Origin: an uncultured Rhodospirillaceae bacterium
GTDB taxonomy: Bacteria; Pseudomonadota; Alphaproteobacteria; CAAGCB01; CAG-977
Direction: 5' to 3'
Length of the DNA: 16,581 bases
Assembly: GCA_900553035.1 (NCBI GenBank)
Contig: USCC01000043.1
Span: 1 to 16,581, forward strand
A model generated the notes under the pieces. That model ran no database searches. It worked only from the letters and a program-made list of their open reading frames with translations, and had not been told where the DNA came from. Position 1 is the stretch's first letter; every line of letters starts with the position of its first letter. Shown in pieces: positions 1-6,758 of this stretch. Made by a program: the position numbers and the translations under genes.

Positions 1-1181
1 CATGACAGAAGCGTCGTCCGCTTCATGAACGTATGCACCCCCAGGCCGGACGAAAACCGGGCACTGCGGGCCGTGGGCAGAACATGGTTCGGGCCGCCGA
101 TATAATCTCCTACCGCTTCGGGCGTGTGCGCCCCTAAAAAGATGGAACCGGCATGATGTATACGCTTGCACAGCTCTTCGGGTTCGCGAACAAACAGCTC
201 CAGATGCTCCGGCGCAATCCGATCCGTCAGGACACTCGCCTGCTCCTCAAGGTTTTCCACAATGAAAACCGCTCCGTTGTTTTCCCAGCTCTGCCGCGCG
301 ATGTCCTTTCGGGAAAGCGTTTCAATCTGCGCCGCCACCTCTTTTTCAACTGCTTCGGCCAGGGAGGGCGAATCCGTTATCAGAATGGACTGCGCCGATA
401 CGTCATGTTCGGCCTGTGACAGCAGATCTGCGGCGACCCAGTCCGGACGCGCGGTTTCGTCGGCAATGACAAGGATTTCCGACGGCCCGGCAATCATATC
501 AATGCCGACTTTTCCGAAAACCTGCCGTTTTGCCGCCGCCACAAAAGCATTGCCCGGACCGACAATCATGTCCACCGGGCGAATCGTTTCCGTCCCGAAC
601 GCCAGCGCGGCAATCGCCTGTGCCCCGCCGACACGGTAAATCTCATCAATACCGACGCATTCGGCCGCCGCCAGAACCAACGGATTGATTTTTCCATCCG
701 GTGACGGAACAACCATCACAATACGTTTCACTCCCGCCACCCGGGCCGGTATCGCATTCATCAGCACGGATGACGGATACGCCGCCGTACCGCCCGGGAC
801 ATACAGCCCCGCCGCCGACACCGGAGTCCACCGCCACCCCAGCAGAGCGCCCGTCTCATCACTGAACATACGGCTTTCCGGAAGCTGCTTTTCATGAAAA
901 GCCTCAATCCGCTCGGCCGCCAGATACAGCGCATCCCGTGTTTCCTTATCGCATTTCTTCACCGCGGCGGCGATTTCCTTTTCCGACACGCGCATCGTTT
1001 CCGGCGTCAAATCCAACCGGTCGAAACGCGACGTATATTCCAGGACGGCGGTATCGCCGCGAGTCCGAACATCACGAAGAATTCCCGCCACCGCCTCGTC
1101 AACATCCGGCGCGGTTTCACGCTTCATGTTCAAAAAGGACACAAAACGCTTTTCAAAATTTTCATCGCGGAGATCAAGCAT
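1..1181 (-). CDS. hisD: Histidinol dehydrogenase, 3' end beyond the left edge
   Basis: HisD oxidises L-histidinol to L-histidine in two NAD-dependent steps, the end of histidine biosynthesis in the cytoplasm. The reading frame opens with ATG at 1181-1179 and stays open for 393 codons to the window edge, so roughly the last 35-40 residues of a family of about 430 are missing. Visible signatures are the VGPGNAFVAAAK segment, IAGPSEILVIAD, the LLSQAEHD zinc-site motif (Gln and His ligands), the catalytic pair in RIAPEHLEL, and GDYIGGPNHVLPT. The final zinc-binding His would lie outside the window. The start overlaps the end of hisG by 8 bases, which points to translational coupling. Identification is firm; only the C-terminus is unseen. 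Confidence 0.97.
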   Translation of the reverse strand, partial: MLDLRDENFEKRFVSFLNMKRETAPDVDEAVAGILRDVRTRGDTAVLEYTSRFDRLDLTPETMRVSEKEIAAAVKKCDKETRDALYLAAERIEAFHEKQLPESRMFSDETGALLGWRWTPVSAAGLYVPGGTAAYPSSVLMNAIPARVAGVKRIVMVVPSPDGKINPLVLAAAECVGIDEIYRVGGAQAIAALAFGTETIRPVDMIVGPGNAFVAAAKRQVFGKVGIDMIAGPSEILVIADETARPDWVAADLLSQAEHDVSAQSILITDSPSLAEAVEKEVAAQIETLSRKDIARQSWENNGAVFIVENLEEQASVLTDRIAPEHLELFVREPEELCKRIHHAGSIFLGAHTPEAVGDYIGGPNHVLPTARSARFSSGLGVHTFMKRTTLLS

Positions 1182-1830
1182 TAAAGTCATGTAAAGCCTC
1201 TTTGAATTTATCCAGCCAGAAAGTCATTTCCGCCGTTTTCGTTTTAAAGGCGCCGCGGTTCATGATCAGCCGCGACGAAACGTCCAGAACGTGCTCGATT
1301 TCCACCAGCCCATTTGCCTTCAGAGTCGCCCCCGAGGACACAACATCCACAATCCGGCTGCACAGCCCGATCGTCGGAGCCAGCTCCATCGCGCCGCTCA
1401 GCTTGACGCATTCAGCCTGTATGCCCTGCGCCTGATAATACTTTTTTGTAATGTTCGGGTACTTTGTCGCCACGCGCACATGCCCCGCACGCCGCAGGTC
1501 GTCCTCTTTGAACCGGGCGGGCGCCGCGACGGACATCCGGCATTTGCCAATCCCCAGATCAATCGGCGCGTAAATTTCCGTATAGTCGAATTCCGCCAAG
1601 ACGTCATTGCCGCACACGCCCAGCTGTGCCGCGCCGAAAGCGACAAACGTCGCCACGTCAAAACTCCGGACGCGGATCAGTTCAATCTCCGGAACATTTG
1701 TCTTAAAACGCAAAAGACGCGATTTGTCATCAAAAAAAGCCGCTTCCGGCTCTATGCCGACCGCCCTGAAAAAGGGTATCGTTTCTTCCAAAATCCGCCC
1801 TTTGGGCAGAGCCATCACCAATCCCGACAT
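1174..1830 (-). CDS. hisG: ATP phosphoribosyltransferase, short form
   Basis: HisG condenses ATP with PRPP, the first and committed step of histidine synthesis. The 218-residue product starts with MALPKGRILEET a few residues in and contains LGVCGNDVLAEF, KYPNITKKYY and the PRPP-loop-like DVVSSGATLKANGL. Its length matches the short HisG form, which lacks the C-terminal regulatory domain and in known cases needs HisZ as partner; no hisZ is in this window. I chose the ATG at 1830 because GGGGAG lies four bases upstream, inside the last codons of murA, and because it leaves one base after the murA stop. A longer GTG start at 1842 would overlap murA and lacks this spacing. It is co-transcribed with murA and hisD. 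Confidence 0.96.
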   Translation of the reverse strand: MSGLVMALPKGRILEETIPFFRAVGIEPEAAFFDDKSRLLRFKTNVPEIELIRVRSFDVATFVAFGAAQLGVCGNDVLAEFDYTEIYAPIDLGIGKCRMSVAAPARFKEDDLRRAGHVRVATKYPNITKKYYQAQGIQAECVKLSGAMELAPTIGLCSRIVDVVSSGATLKANGLVEIEHVLDVSSRLIMNRGAFKTKTAEMTFWLDKFKEALHDFNA

Positions 1831-1831
1831 T

Positions 1832-3106
1832 TCACTCCCCACGCAGACGCTCTATTGTTGCGCCGCAAGCCGACAGTTTTTCCTCCAGATGTTCGTAACC
1901 GCGATCCAGATGATAGACGCGGTTGACGATCGTCTCCCCCTCCGCCGCCAGACCGGCCAGCACCAGCGAAACCGACGCCCGCAGATCCGTCGCCATGACT
2001 TCCGCTCCATACAGCCGGGGCACACCGCGGATAATCGCCGAAGAAGAGCCGTGAACGTTAATGTTGGCGCCCATACGGGCCAGTTCGGGGACATGCATGA
2101 ACCGGTTTTCAAATATCGTTTCCGTAATCAGTGAAGCGCCGCTTGCCGTCGCCAGAAGCGCCATCATCTGCGCCTGAACATCCGTCGGGAAACCGGGATA
2201 CGCTTCGGTCATCACATCCGTCCCGATCAGATAGGCGTCTTCCGCATTGGCGATGAAACCGTCTTCCGTTTCCTTCATTTCAACGCCAAGTTCAGTCAGA
2301 ATACGCGCCACAGCCGCCATGTCATACATATTAGCGTCCGTCATTTCAATGCACCCACGCGTAATGGCGGCCGCAATGGCGTACGTCGCGGCTTCAATCC
2401 GGTCGGCAATGACTTTATGCGTTGCGGCGTGCAGCTTTTCCACACCGTCGATGACCAGCTTGCTTGACCCGACACCGGAAATTTTTGCGCCCATTTTAAT
2501 CAGGCATTCGGCCAGGTCTGAAATTTCGGGTTCCTGTGCCGCATTGCGCAGAATCGTCCGGCCGTCGGCCAAAACCGCCGCCATCAGCAGGTTTTCCGTG
2601 CCGCCGACAGTTACTTTCGGGAAAACGATTTCGGCACCGTGGAGTTTTTCGGGGACAGTCGCGACAATGTAACCTTCTTTCAGGGTGATTTCGGCCCCCA
2701 TTTTCTCCAAAGCCGTCAGATGCAGATCAACCGGCCGCGTACCGATGGCGCATCCGCCGGGCAGAGACACCTTTGCCTTTCCGAAACGCGCCAGCAGAGG
2801 CCCCAAAACCAGGATGGAGGCACGCATCCGCCGGACAATATCATAAGGCGCTTTCAAGTTCGGAATATTTTTCGCATCCAGACATAACGCTCCGCCGTCC
2901 AGATCCGTCAGCGTCAGCGCGACGCCGTGCTGGCTGAGCAGATCGGCCATTGTAATAATGTCCGCCAGATGGGGAAGATTAGTCAGGGTCAGCGGTTCTT
3001 CAGACAGGAGACAGGCGGCCATCAGGGGAAGCGCGGCGTTTTTTGCGCCGCTGATTTTGATGCGCCCCTTCAAAGGCGTTCCGCCGACAATGCGAATGCG
3101 ATCCAT
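1832..3106 (-). CDS. murA: UDP-N-acetylglucosamine 1-carboxyvinyltransferase
   Basis: MurA transfers enolpyruvate from PEP to UDP-GlcNAc, the first committed step of peptidoglycan synthesis in the cytoplasm. The 424-residue length is typical. The N-terminal ISGAKNAALPLMAA motif and the active-site loop LPGGCAIGTRPVDLHL are present, with the catalytic Cys at about residue 119; a Cys here implies the fosfomycin-sensitive type. FPTDVQAQMMALL and the C-terminal RVYHLDRGYEHLEEKL are also characteristic. AAGGA lies nine bases before the ATG. It follows a small charged ORF by 41 bases and runs into hisG with one base between. Family knowledge: murA-hisG-hisD is a recurring order in Alphaproteobacteria. 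Confidence 0.98.
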   Translation of the reverse strand: MDRIRIVGGTPLKGRIKISGAKNAALPLMAACLLSEEPLTLTNLPHLADIITMADLLSQHGVALTLTDLDGGALCLDAKNIPNLKAPYDIVRRMRASILVLGPLLARFGKAKVSLPGGCAIGTRPVDLHLTALEKMGAEITLKEGYIVATVPEKLHGAEIVFPKVTVGGTENLLMAAVLADGRTILRNAAQEPEISDLAECLIKMGAKISGVGSSKLVIDGVEKLHAATHKVIADRIEAATYAIAAAITRGCIEMTDANMYDMAAVARILTELGVEMKETEDGFIANAEDAYLIGTDVMTEAYPGFPTDVQAQMMALLATASGASLITETIFENRFMHVPELARMGANINVHGSSSAIIRGVPRLYGAEVMATDLRASVSLVLAGLAAEGETIVNRVYHLDRGYEHLEEKLSACGATIERLRGE

Positions 3107-3147
3107 TAACGATATCCTTAACTCAAAACAATCAAGACTTTTTTAAT

Positions 3148-3345
3148 CTACTCCGGTCCGTTGGGCAAGTCGTAAATTCCGCCGTCGGCATCGCTTTGTT
3201 CCGCCGGAGGATTTCCGAGTTCCCCGATAAGGCGTCGTTCTTCAATCTGCCGGCGCCGCCGAACCAGGTTCTGGCGCAACATTTCGGCCTGCCGGTCGAA
3301 CTTCCGGCGCTGTTTTTCCGCCTGTTTATCCGCTGTTTCGTTCAT
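3148..3345 (-). CDS. Small charged protein upstream of murA, function unknown
   Basis: This encodes 65 residues rich in Arg, Lys, Gln and Glu, beginning MNETADKQAEKQRRK. Residues about 6-45 look like one amphipathic or coiled-coil helix, followed by an acidic, Pro/Gly-containing tail ending in YDLPNGPE. I chose the ATG at 3345 because a perfect GGAGG lies five bases upstream; the frame also has a GTG four codons earlier, which would place that ribosome site inside the gene. A promoter-like site lies just upstream at 3375-3402, so this would be the first gene of the murA operon. I do not recognise a family. The strong ribosome site and operon position argue that it is real. Confidence 0.7.
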   Translation of the reverse strand: MNETADKQAEKQRRKFDRQAEMLRQNLVRRRRQIEERRLIGELGNPPAEQSDADGGIYDLPNGPE

Positions 3346-3374
3346 GAAGACCTCCACATTGCTTATGATGTTTT

Positions 3375-3402
3375 ATCATATTCCCGTTTATGCCCAAGGC
3401 AA
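3375..3402 (-). promoter_or_regulatory. Candidate sigma-70 promoter for the murA-hisG-hisD operon
   Basis: On the minus strand TTGCCT (3402-3397) and TATGAT (3380-3375) are separated by 16 bases, a fair match to -35 and -10 boxes. They lie about 30 bases before the GGAGG-preceded start of the small charged gene. This would give a leader of roughly 23 bases. The spacing is slightly short, so this is a candidate only. Confidence 0.4.
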
Positions 3403-3518
3403 CAAAAACATGTTTTTCTTCGGGACGAAAAAAGCAATCCCGGAAGCGGCGTTCTTTCCGTCCCGGCAAAGAAGGGATATTTCAAAAATAAAAAACGTTT
3501 TTAATCCCGCTTTTCATC

Positions 3519-3555
3519 AAAAAAGCCCTCAATCCGTCAGGATATCAGGCTTTTT
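3519..3555. terminator. Bidirectional hairpin terminator in a divergent gap
   Basis: AAAAAGCC at 3519-3527 pairs with GGCTTTTT at 3548-3555, with a short inner ATCC/GGAT stem. A-rich and T-rich flanks make it usable from either strand. No gene now ends just before it on either side: the murA operon starts to the left and the GNAT gene starts to the right. It may insulate the operon from minus-strand transcripts or be left from a lost gene. Confidence 0.6.
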
Positions 3556-3685
3556 GAGGGTGCGGACTGCCGTGCGATTATCGGACTGAAAACGATGATG
3601 ATTTTAAAGTCTGAGGTTGGAAATTATCAAAATGTAAAACTTTTCAATTTATTATCTGAAAATAAAATTTTACCGGATGTATAAG

Positions 3686-4123
3686 ATGTCACTTATGTTT
3701 AGAGTAGTCGAATATGCCACTGAAGAGTATAAAGAAGCTCTTCAGCTCAAAGATGACGTAATGCGTAAGCCCTTAGGTCTTTGTTTATCTGAGGATGATG
3801 TTAAATTTGACAATAAAAGAATACATATCGGGGGATATATTGAAAATGAACTCGTTTGTGGCTGTTCACTTGGAATTATTCATAAGAAAATGGGACATAT
3901 TTTTAGTGTGTACGTCAAACAGAGTTGTCAAAATCAGGGAATTGGCCAGCAATTGATGGCATTTGCGGAAGATTATGCAAAACAATCGGGTGTTGCCCGA
4001 TTATATGTTGAAGGCCGAAAAACGGCAAAGAACTTTTACCTCAAATGCGGTTTTCGTCCTTGCGGAAGCGAATATGTTGATATGAATATCATTCATCAAG
4101 ATATGAAAAAGGACATATTATAA
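3686..4123 (+). CDS. GNAT-family N-acetyltransferase
   Basis: A cytoplasmic acetyl-CoA-dependent acetyltransferase of unknown substrate, about 145 residues. The acetyl-CoA-binding motif A is clear: an IFSVYVKQSCQNQGIGQQLM segment carrying the Q-x-x-G-x-G pyrophosphate loop, followed by the FYLKCGFRPCG segment typical of the family's C-terminal part. The N-terminal LKDDVMRKPLGLCLSEDD resembles small GNATs that acetylate free amines or amino acids. Three in-frame ATGs (3677, 3686, 3695) are possible. I prefer 3686 because GGAT sits about eight bases upstream, but the ribosome site is weak. The gene is far more AT-rich than its neighbours and stands alone in a patch with decayed sequence, suggesting horizontal acquisition. 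Confidence 0.85.
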   Translation: MSLMFRVVEYATEEYKEALQLKDDVMRKPLGLCLSEDDVKFDNKRIHIGGYIENELVCGCSLGIIHKKMGHIFSVYVKQSCQNQGIGQQLMAFAEDYAKQSGVARLYVEGRKTAKNFYLKCGFRPCGSEYVDMNIIHQDMKKDIL

Positions 4124-4982
4124 TGACAGTTTTTATCGTCCTTTTGTGATCTTTTTCGCATACACTATCAGAAATTATTTATTGATATCTATTTAACAAT
4201 CATTTCAAAAATCAAATTACTTTAACATTTTACGCATATATTATAAATTTTATATTTCTTCTGTTTATTTTATTTTGGGAATATCCGACACTGCCGCCAC
4301 TAAACATTCTTCCCGCTTATCTGACTTTGGGACTGATATCGCTGTTGGTACAAATACCTGCATATCAGGCTCATTAAGGAAACTGATACTTCTGTTATCA
4401 ATTGTTTATGGACATTATGTGAAATTATTCTATATTTTATTGCATATTTCTTATTAGGAGTAAGTTTATCTTGGCAATAATATTTGTGATTTTTCCTAAT
4501 CGCTTTTTCAAATATTTTTTTAAACTTTGATTGTTCTCAAAAATATAAACTGAATTTAGCTTTTTTCTAATATCACGTTGTTCATTGTTTAATACAACGT
4601 GCAGCTTTATTGAAAAATATGTTTTAAATGAAGATACAATTTGGATAAATTTAATTGTTTATGTAAATATTTTTCTACAACAAAGGTTTCTTTATTACTT
4701 TTAAGTAAAAAAAACGCAGAAACGATATCAAAAACAAAGTAAAAAACAGTTACTTCTTGATGAAAACATTTTATCAGTACTGAAATATTATGTTTTATGG
4801 GCCATTGTTGTGGAATATATGCCTTGTCCAAGCTGCCCTATTTATTTTGATATTAAGTATTTTTATGATAAAAATCTTAAAGTTCAATTTAAAAGAAAAG
4901 ACGGGCAAAAAAGATGTTCTAAAGAAATTAATTTATTTTTCGTTGGTCATTTTAGGCGTTATTTTATCTGCAAAACAGTAAA
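4124..4982. other. AT-rich stretch with decayed open frames, no convincing gene
   Basis: About 860 bases of low-GC sequence. Three plus-strand pieces read like membrane-protein fragments without proper starts: 4186-4377 (63 codons, hydrophobic, with IPAYQAH before the stop), 4379-4480 in the next frame (ends FLLGVSLSWQ), and 4790-4981 (63 residues, two hydrophobic segments around a Lys-rich middle). Another frame from 4810 contains MPCPSCP. The first two adjoin across a frame change, as a decaying gene would. None has a good ribosome site or a family I recognise. Confidence 0.35.
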
Positions 4983-5034
4983 AGTCCGATAAGTTATGAA
5001 AAAATGCTATTTTAAAGATACGAATTATCGGACT
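4983..5034. repeat. 52-bp inverted-repeat element, copy 1
   Basis: AGTCCGAT at 4983-4990 and ATCGGACT at 5027-5034 form the arms of an exactly 52-base element with an AT-rich centre. A second 52-base element with the same arms lies at 5586-5637. This copy aligns to the reverse complement of the other through ACGAATTATCGGACT. It is followed about 20 bases later by a hairpin terminator, as is copy 2. Confidence 0.6.
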
Positions 5035-5044
5035 GAGCGTTGGT

Positions 5045-5391
5045 TTATATAGCAAAAATCGCCCCGAAGGGCGATTTTGTAAAACTGTGGCGGGTTGCTA
5101 TGCAATTATCCTCAGCATCTTTTACTTCTTGAACATCTGATTTCTCTGAATAATAATATTTTCTCGGACGTTCTGCAGTTATTCTTATATTTAAATATAG
5201 TTGCAAAATATGCTTTTTATATGCCCCTATTTCTGATACCCCTTGATTGAATAAAGCCTCTACTGTATCAATAGGAACAATTATTGCTTACTCCTTTCCA
5301 TTTTTGCAAGACATTCCTCTTTTTTGTTATCATAAATATATTCAGCCAATTGTCGTGCGGTATAATATTTATTAGGATGACTTTTAAATAT
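5045..5391 (-). pseudogene. Frameshifted remnant resembling the N-terminal part of HrgA/COG2958 proteins
   Basis: Two minus-strand frames join into one plausible protein. 5391-5281 gives 36 codons (no Met start) containing HPNKYYTARQLAEYIYDN and ending MERSKQ-stop. 5287-5045, in another frame, continues with VPIDTVEALFNQGVSEIGAY and RITAERPRKYYYSEK. From memory, TARxxAxxI, a Cys/Lys stretch, RSKQ, then a PRKYYY motif is the pattern of the N-terminal domain of HrgA/COG2958 proteins, some of which sit beside restriction-modification genes. The break lies near 5281-5290. The second frame then reads through a terminator hairpin, so the 3' end looks truncated. The 5' end lacks a start codon. Family assignment is tentative; the coding nature of the two pieces is better supported. 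Confidence 0.5.
5054..5079. terminator. Hairpin terminator with CGAA/TTCG loop
   Basis: AAAAATCGCC pairs with GGGCGATTTT around a CCGAAG-type loop, with A- and T-rich flanks usable in both directions. It lies inside the last codons of the open minus-strand remnant that ends at 5045. The layout of 52-bp repeat, then terminator, is repeated at 5586-5687. Confidence 0.65.
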
Positions 5392-5585
5392 CTACAACTG
5401 TTTTGCTTAAATTTAACGCCATTTTTATCTCAGAAAAGAAAGCGAATGAAACATATTTTTTGGTATTGTATAAATTTAAAAATTAAAAAGCAAATTTTTC
5501 ACTTATCTTTTTGAAAAAGCATTAATACTATCAAAAAATAATTTGAAAAGATAAAACGCTTGAAAATGCTATGTTTGAGGTAAAA
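5392..5585. other. AT-rich spacer, nothing recognised
   Basis: About 190 bases of very AT-rich sequence between the minus-strand remnant and the second 52-bp repeat. Short open frames exist but have neither ribosome sites nor protein-like composition. Confidence 0.4.
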
Positions 5586-5637
5586 AGTCCGATAATTCGT
5601 TTAAAATCTCTCTTTTCCAAACAGTAAAAATCGGACT
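5586..5637. repeat. 52-bp inverted-repeat element, copy 2
   Basis: AGTCCGAT (5586-5593) and ATCGGACT (5630-5637) bound an element of the same 52-base length as copy 1 at 4983-5034. On the minus strand it contains ACGAATTATCGGACT, a 15-base match to copy 1 on the plus strand. It lies 24 bases from the tRNA-Thr terminator. A single arm, ATCGGACT, also occurs at 3580-3587 and within the tRNA T-arm (about 5711-5718). Confidence 0.6.
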
Positions 5638-5661
5638 GGGTGGGACGTAAGTCCACCAACG

Positions 5662-5687
5662 AAAAAAGCACCCCGAAGAGTGCTTTT
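5662..5687 (-). terminator. Terminator of tRNA-Thr
   Basis: On the minus strand, AAAAAGCACTC, a TTCG loop, then GGGTGC and a T-run form a classic intrinsic terminator eight bases after the encoded CCA of the tRNA. Confidence 0.85.
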
Positions 5688-5694
5688 TCAAAAA

Positions 5695-5769
<75 letters not shown>

Positions 5770-5790
5770 CCTCAATCAAACGAGCTGACC

Positions 5791-5820
5791 TTATAAAAAT
5801 AATCGGAGACGCGCAAGCAA
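5791..5820 (-). promoter_or_regulatory. Candidate promoter of tRNA-Thr
   Basis: On the minus strand TTGCTT (5820-5815) and TTATAA (5796-5791) are 18 bases apart, and transcription would start about 15 bases before the tRNA. It falls between the stop of the ZIP transporter gene and the tRNA. Confidence 0.5.
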
Positions 5821-5848
5821 AAAATAATTTTTTTTATTCCCCGCCCTT

Positions 5849-6625
5849 TCAAACAACATGTGTCAAAGGCATCAGGCATATCCCGGCGAATGTCGCGACA
5901 AGTGCCGAACGGTCATACCCGTACTGGCGCGACGAGGGGATCAGTTCTTCAATGGTGATGTAAATCATGATCCCCGCCACTGCCGCAAAAACAGCGCCCA
6001 GAACGAAATCGTTGATAAACGGGCGTAAAATCAGGAAAGTCGCCAAAGCCCCGACCGGTTCTGCAATGCCCGAAAGAAACGTATATTTCACGGCGCGCTT
6101 CCGGCTACCCGTCGCATAATAAACCGGCATGGCCACCGCGATGCCTTCGGGGATGTTGTGCAGGGAAATCGCCAAAGCAATCGAAATCCCCAGCGACAGA
6201 TCCCTGTACCCCGCCATGAAAGTCGCGATGCCTTCGGGGAAATTGTGCAGGCCAATCGCCACCGTGGAGACGACTCCGACACGGAACAGATTTTGATGGG
6301 GCTGTTCCCCCGTTTTTGTATCATAAGCATCATGCGGCACAAACACGTCAATCAATCCCGCAATCATCAGCCCCAGAATAAGGAACAGCACGGAAAAAAC
6401 AACGGACATCTTCTCCCCCGCGACATGGCGGAGCAGAATTTCCGCATTCGGGAACAGATCCGTAAAAGATACACTCAGCATGATTCCGGCAGCAAAACCC
6501 AGCGAGACAGCCAGCAGTTTTTCATTTTTTCCTTTCGTAAAGAAGATCACCGCCGCCCCCAAAAGGGTGGCCAGACCGGCCAGCGTCGAAAGGATAAGAG
6601 CCCGGCATGAAGGATCGGCAAACAT
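5849..6625 (-). CDS. zupT: ZIP-family metal transporter, ZupT-like
   Basis: An inner-membrane ZIP transporter, expected to import zinc and possibly other divalent metals. Two signature metal-binding helices are visible: GLHNFPEG at about residues 126-132 and SLHNIPEG at about 155-161, matching the HNxPEG motifs of ZupT. About eight hydrophobic segments are seen, with a His/Asp-containing loop (FVPHDAYD) between the third and fourth. From the ATG at 6625 the product has 258 residues, close to E. coli ZupT (257). A GTG at 6661 would add 12 basic residues, but AAGG lies too close to it; GAAAG sits about nine bases before the ATG. It is divergent from the sirtuin-macrodomain gene and ends before the tRNA-Thr promoter. 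Metal preference cannot be read from sequence. Confidence 0.93.
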   Translation of the reverse strand: MFADPSCRALILSTLAGLATLLGAAVIFFTKGKNEKLLAVSLGFAAGIMLSVSFTDLFPNAEILLRHVAGEKMSVVFSVLFLILGLMIAGLIDVFVPHDAYDTKTGEQPHQNLFRVGVVSTVAIGLHNFPEGIATFMAGYRDLSLGISIALAISLHNIPEGIAVAMPVYYATGSRKRAVKYTFLSGIAEPVGALATFLILRPFINDFVLGAVFAAVAGIMIYITIEELIPSSRQYGYDRSALVATFAGICLMPLTHVV

Positions 6626-6758
6626 GTTTTTCAGCTTTCTTTTAATCTGTATTTTTCTCACACCTTATCAGAGAGACGGCGGAGGTGGCTACAGAAAATT
6701 CCGACCCGCGCTCTGTACCGGGCTCTTTTTTTCCTGTATCCTGTCTGCGGAGAAGGAA

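Noticed and set aside
4607..4831. 74-codon minus-strand frame in the AT-rich patch
   Set aside because: It is AT-driven composition with no ribosome site or motif, overlapping an equally weak plus-strand frame.
5083..5100. Second tRNA 3' end after the terminator at 5054-5079
   Set aside because: The minus strand reads ACCCGCCA, which resembles an acceptor end, but no T-arm or other tRNA parts precede it.
4983..5637. Integron cassette array with attC sites
   Set aside because: The arms are palindromic and a GNAT gene is present, but the standard RYYYAAC/GTTRRRY core sites are not matched and no integrase is visible.
6480..6758. Longer start for the sirtuin fusion
   Set aside because: The upstream frame overlaps the divergent ZIP gene in antisense, and a strong GGAGAAGGA site fixes the start at 6759.
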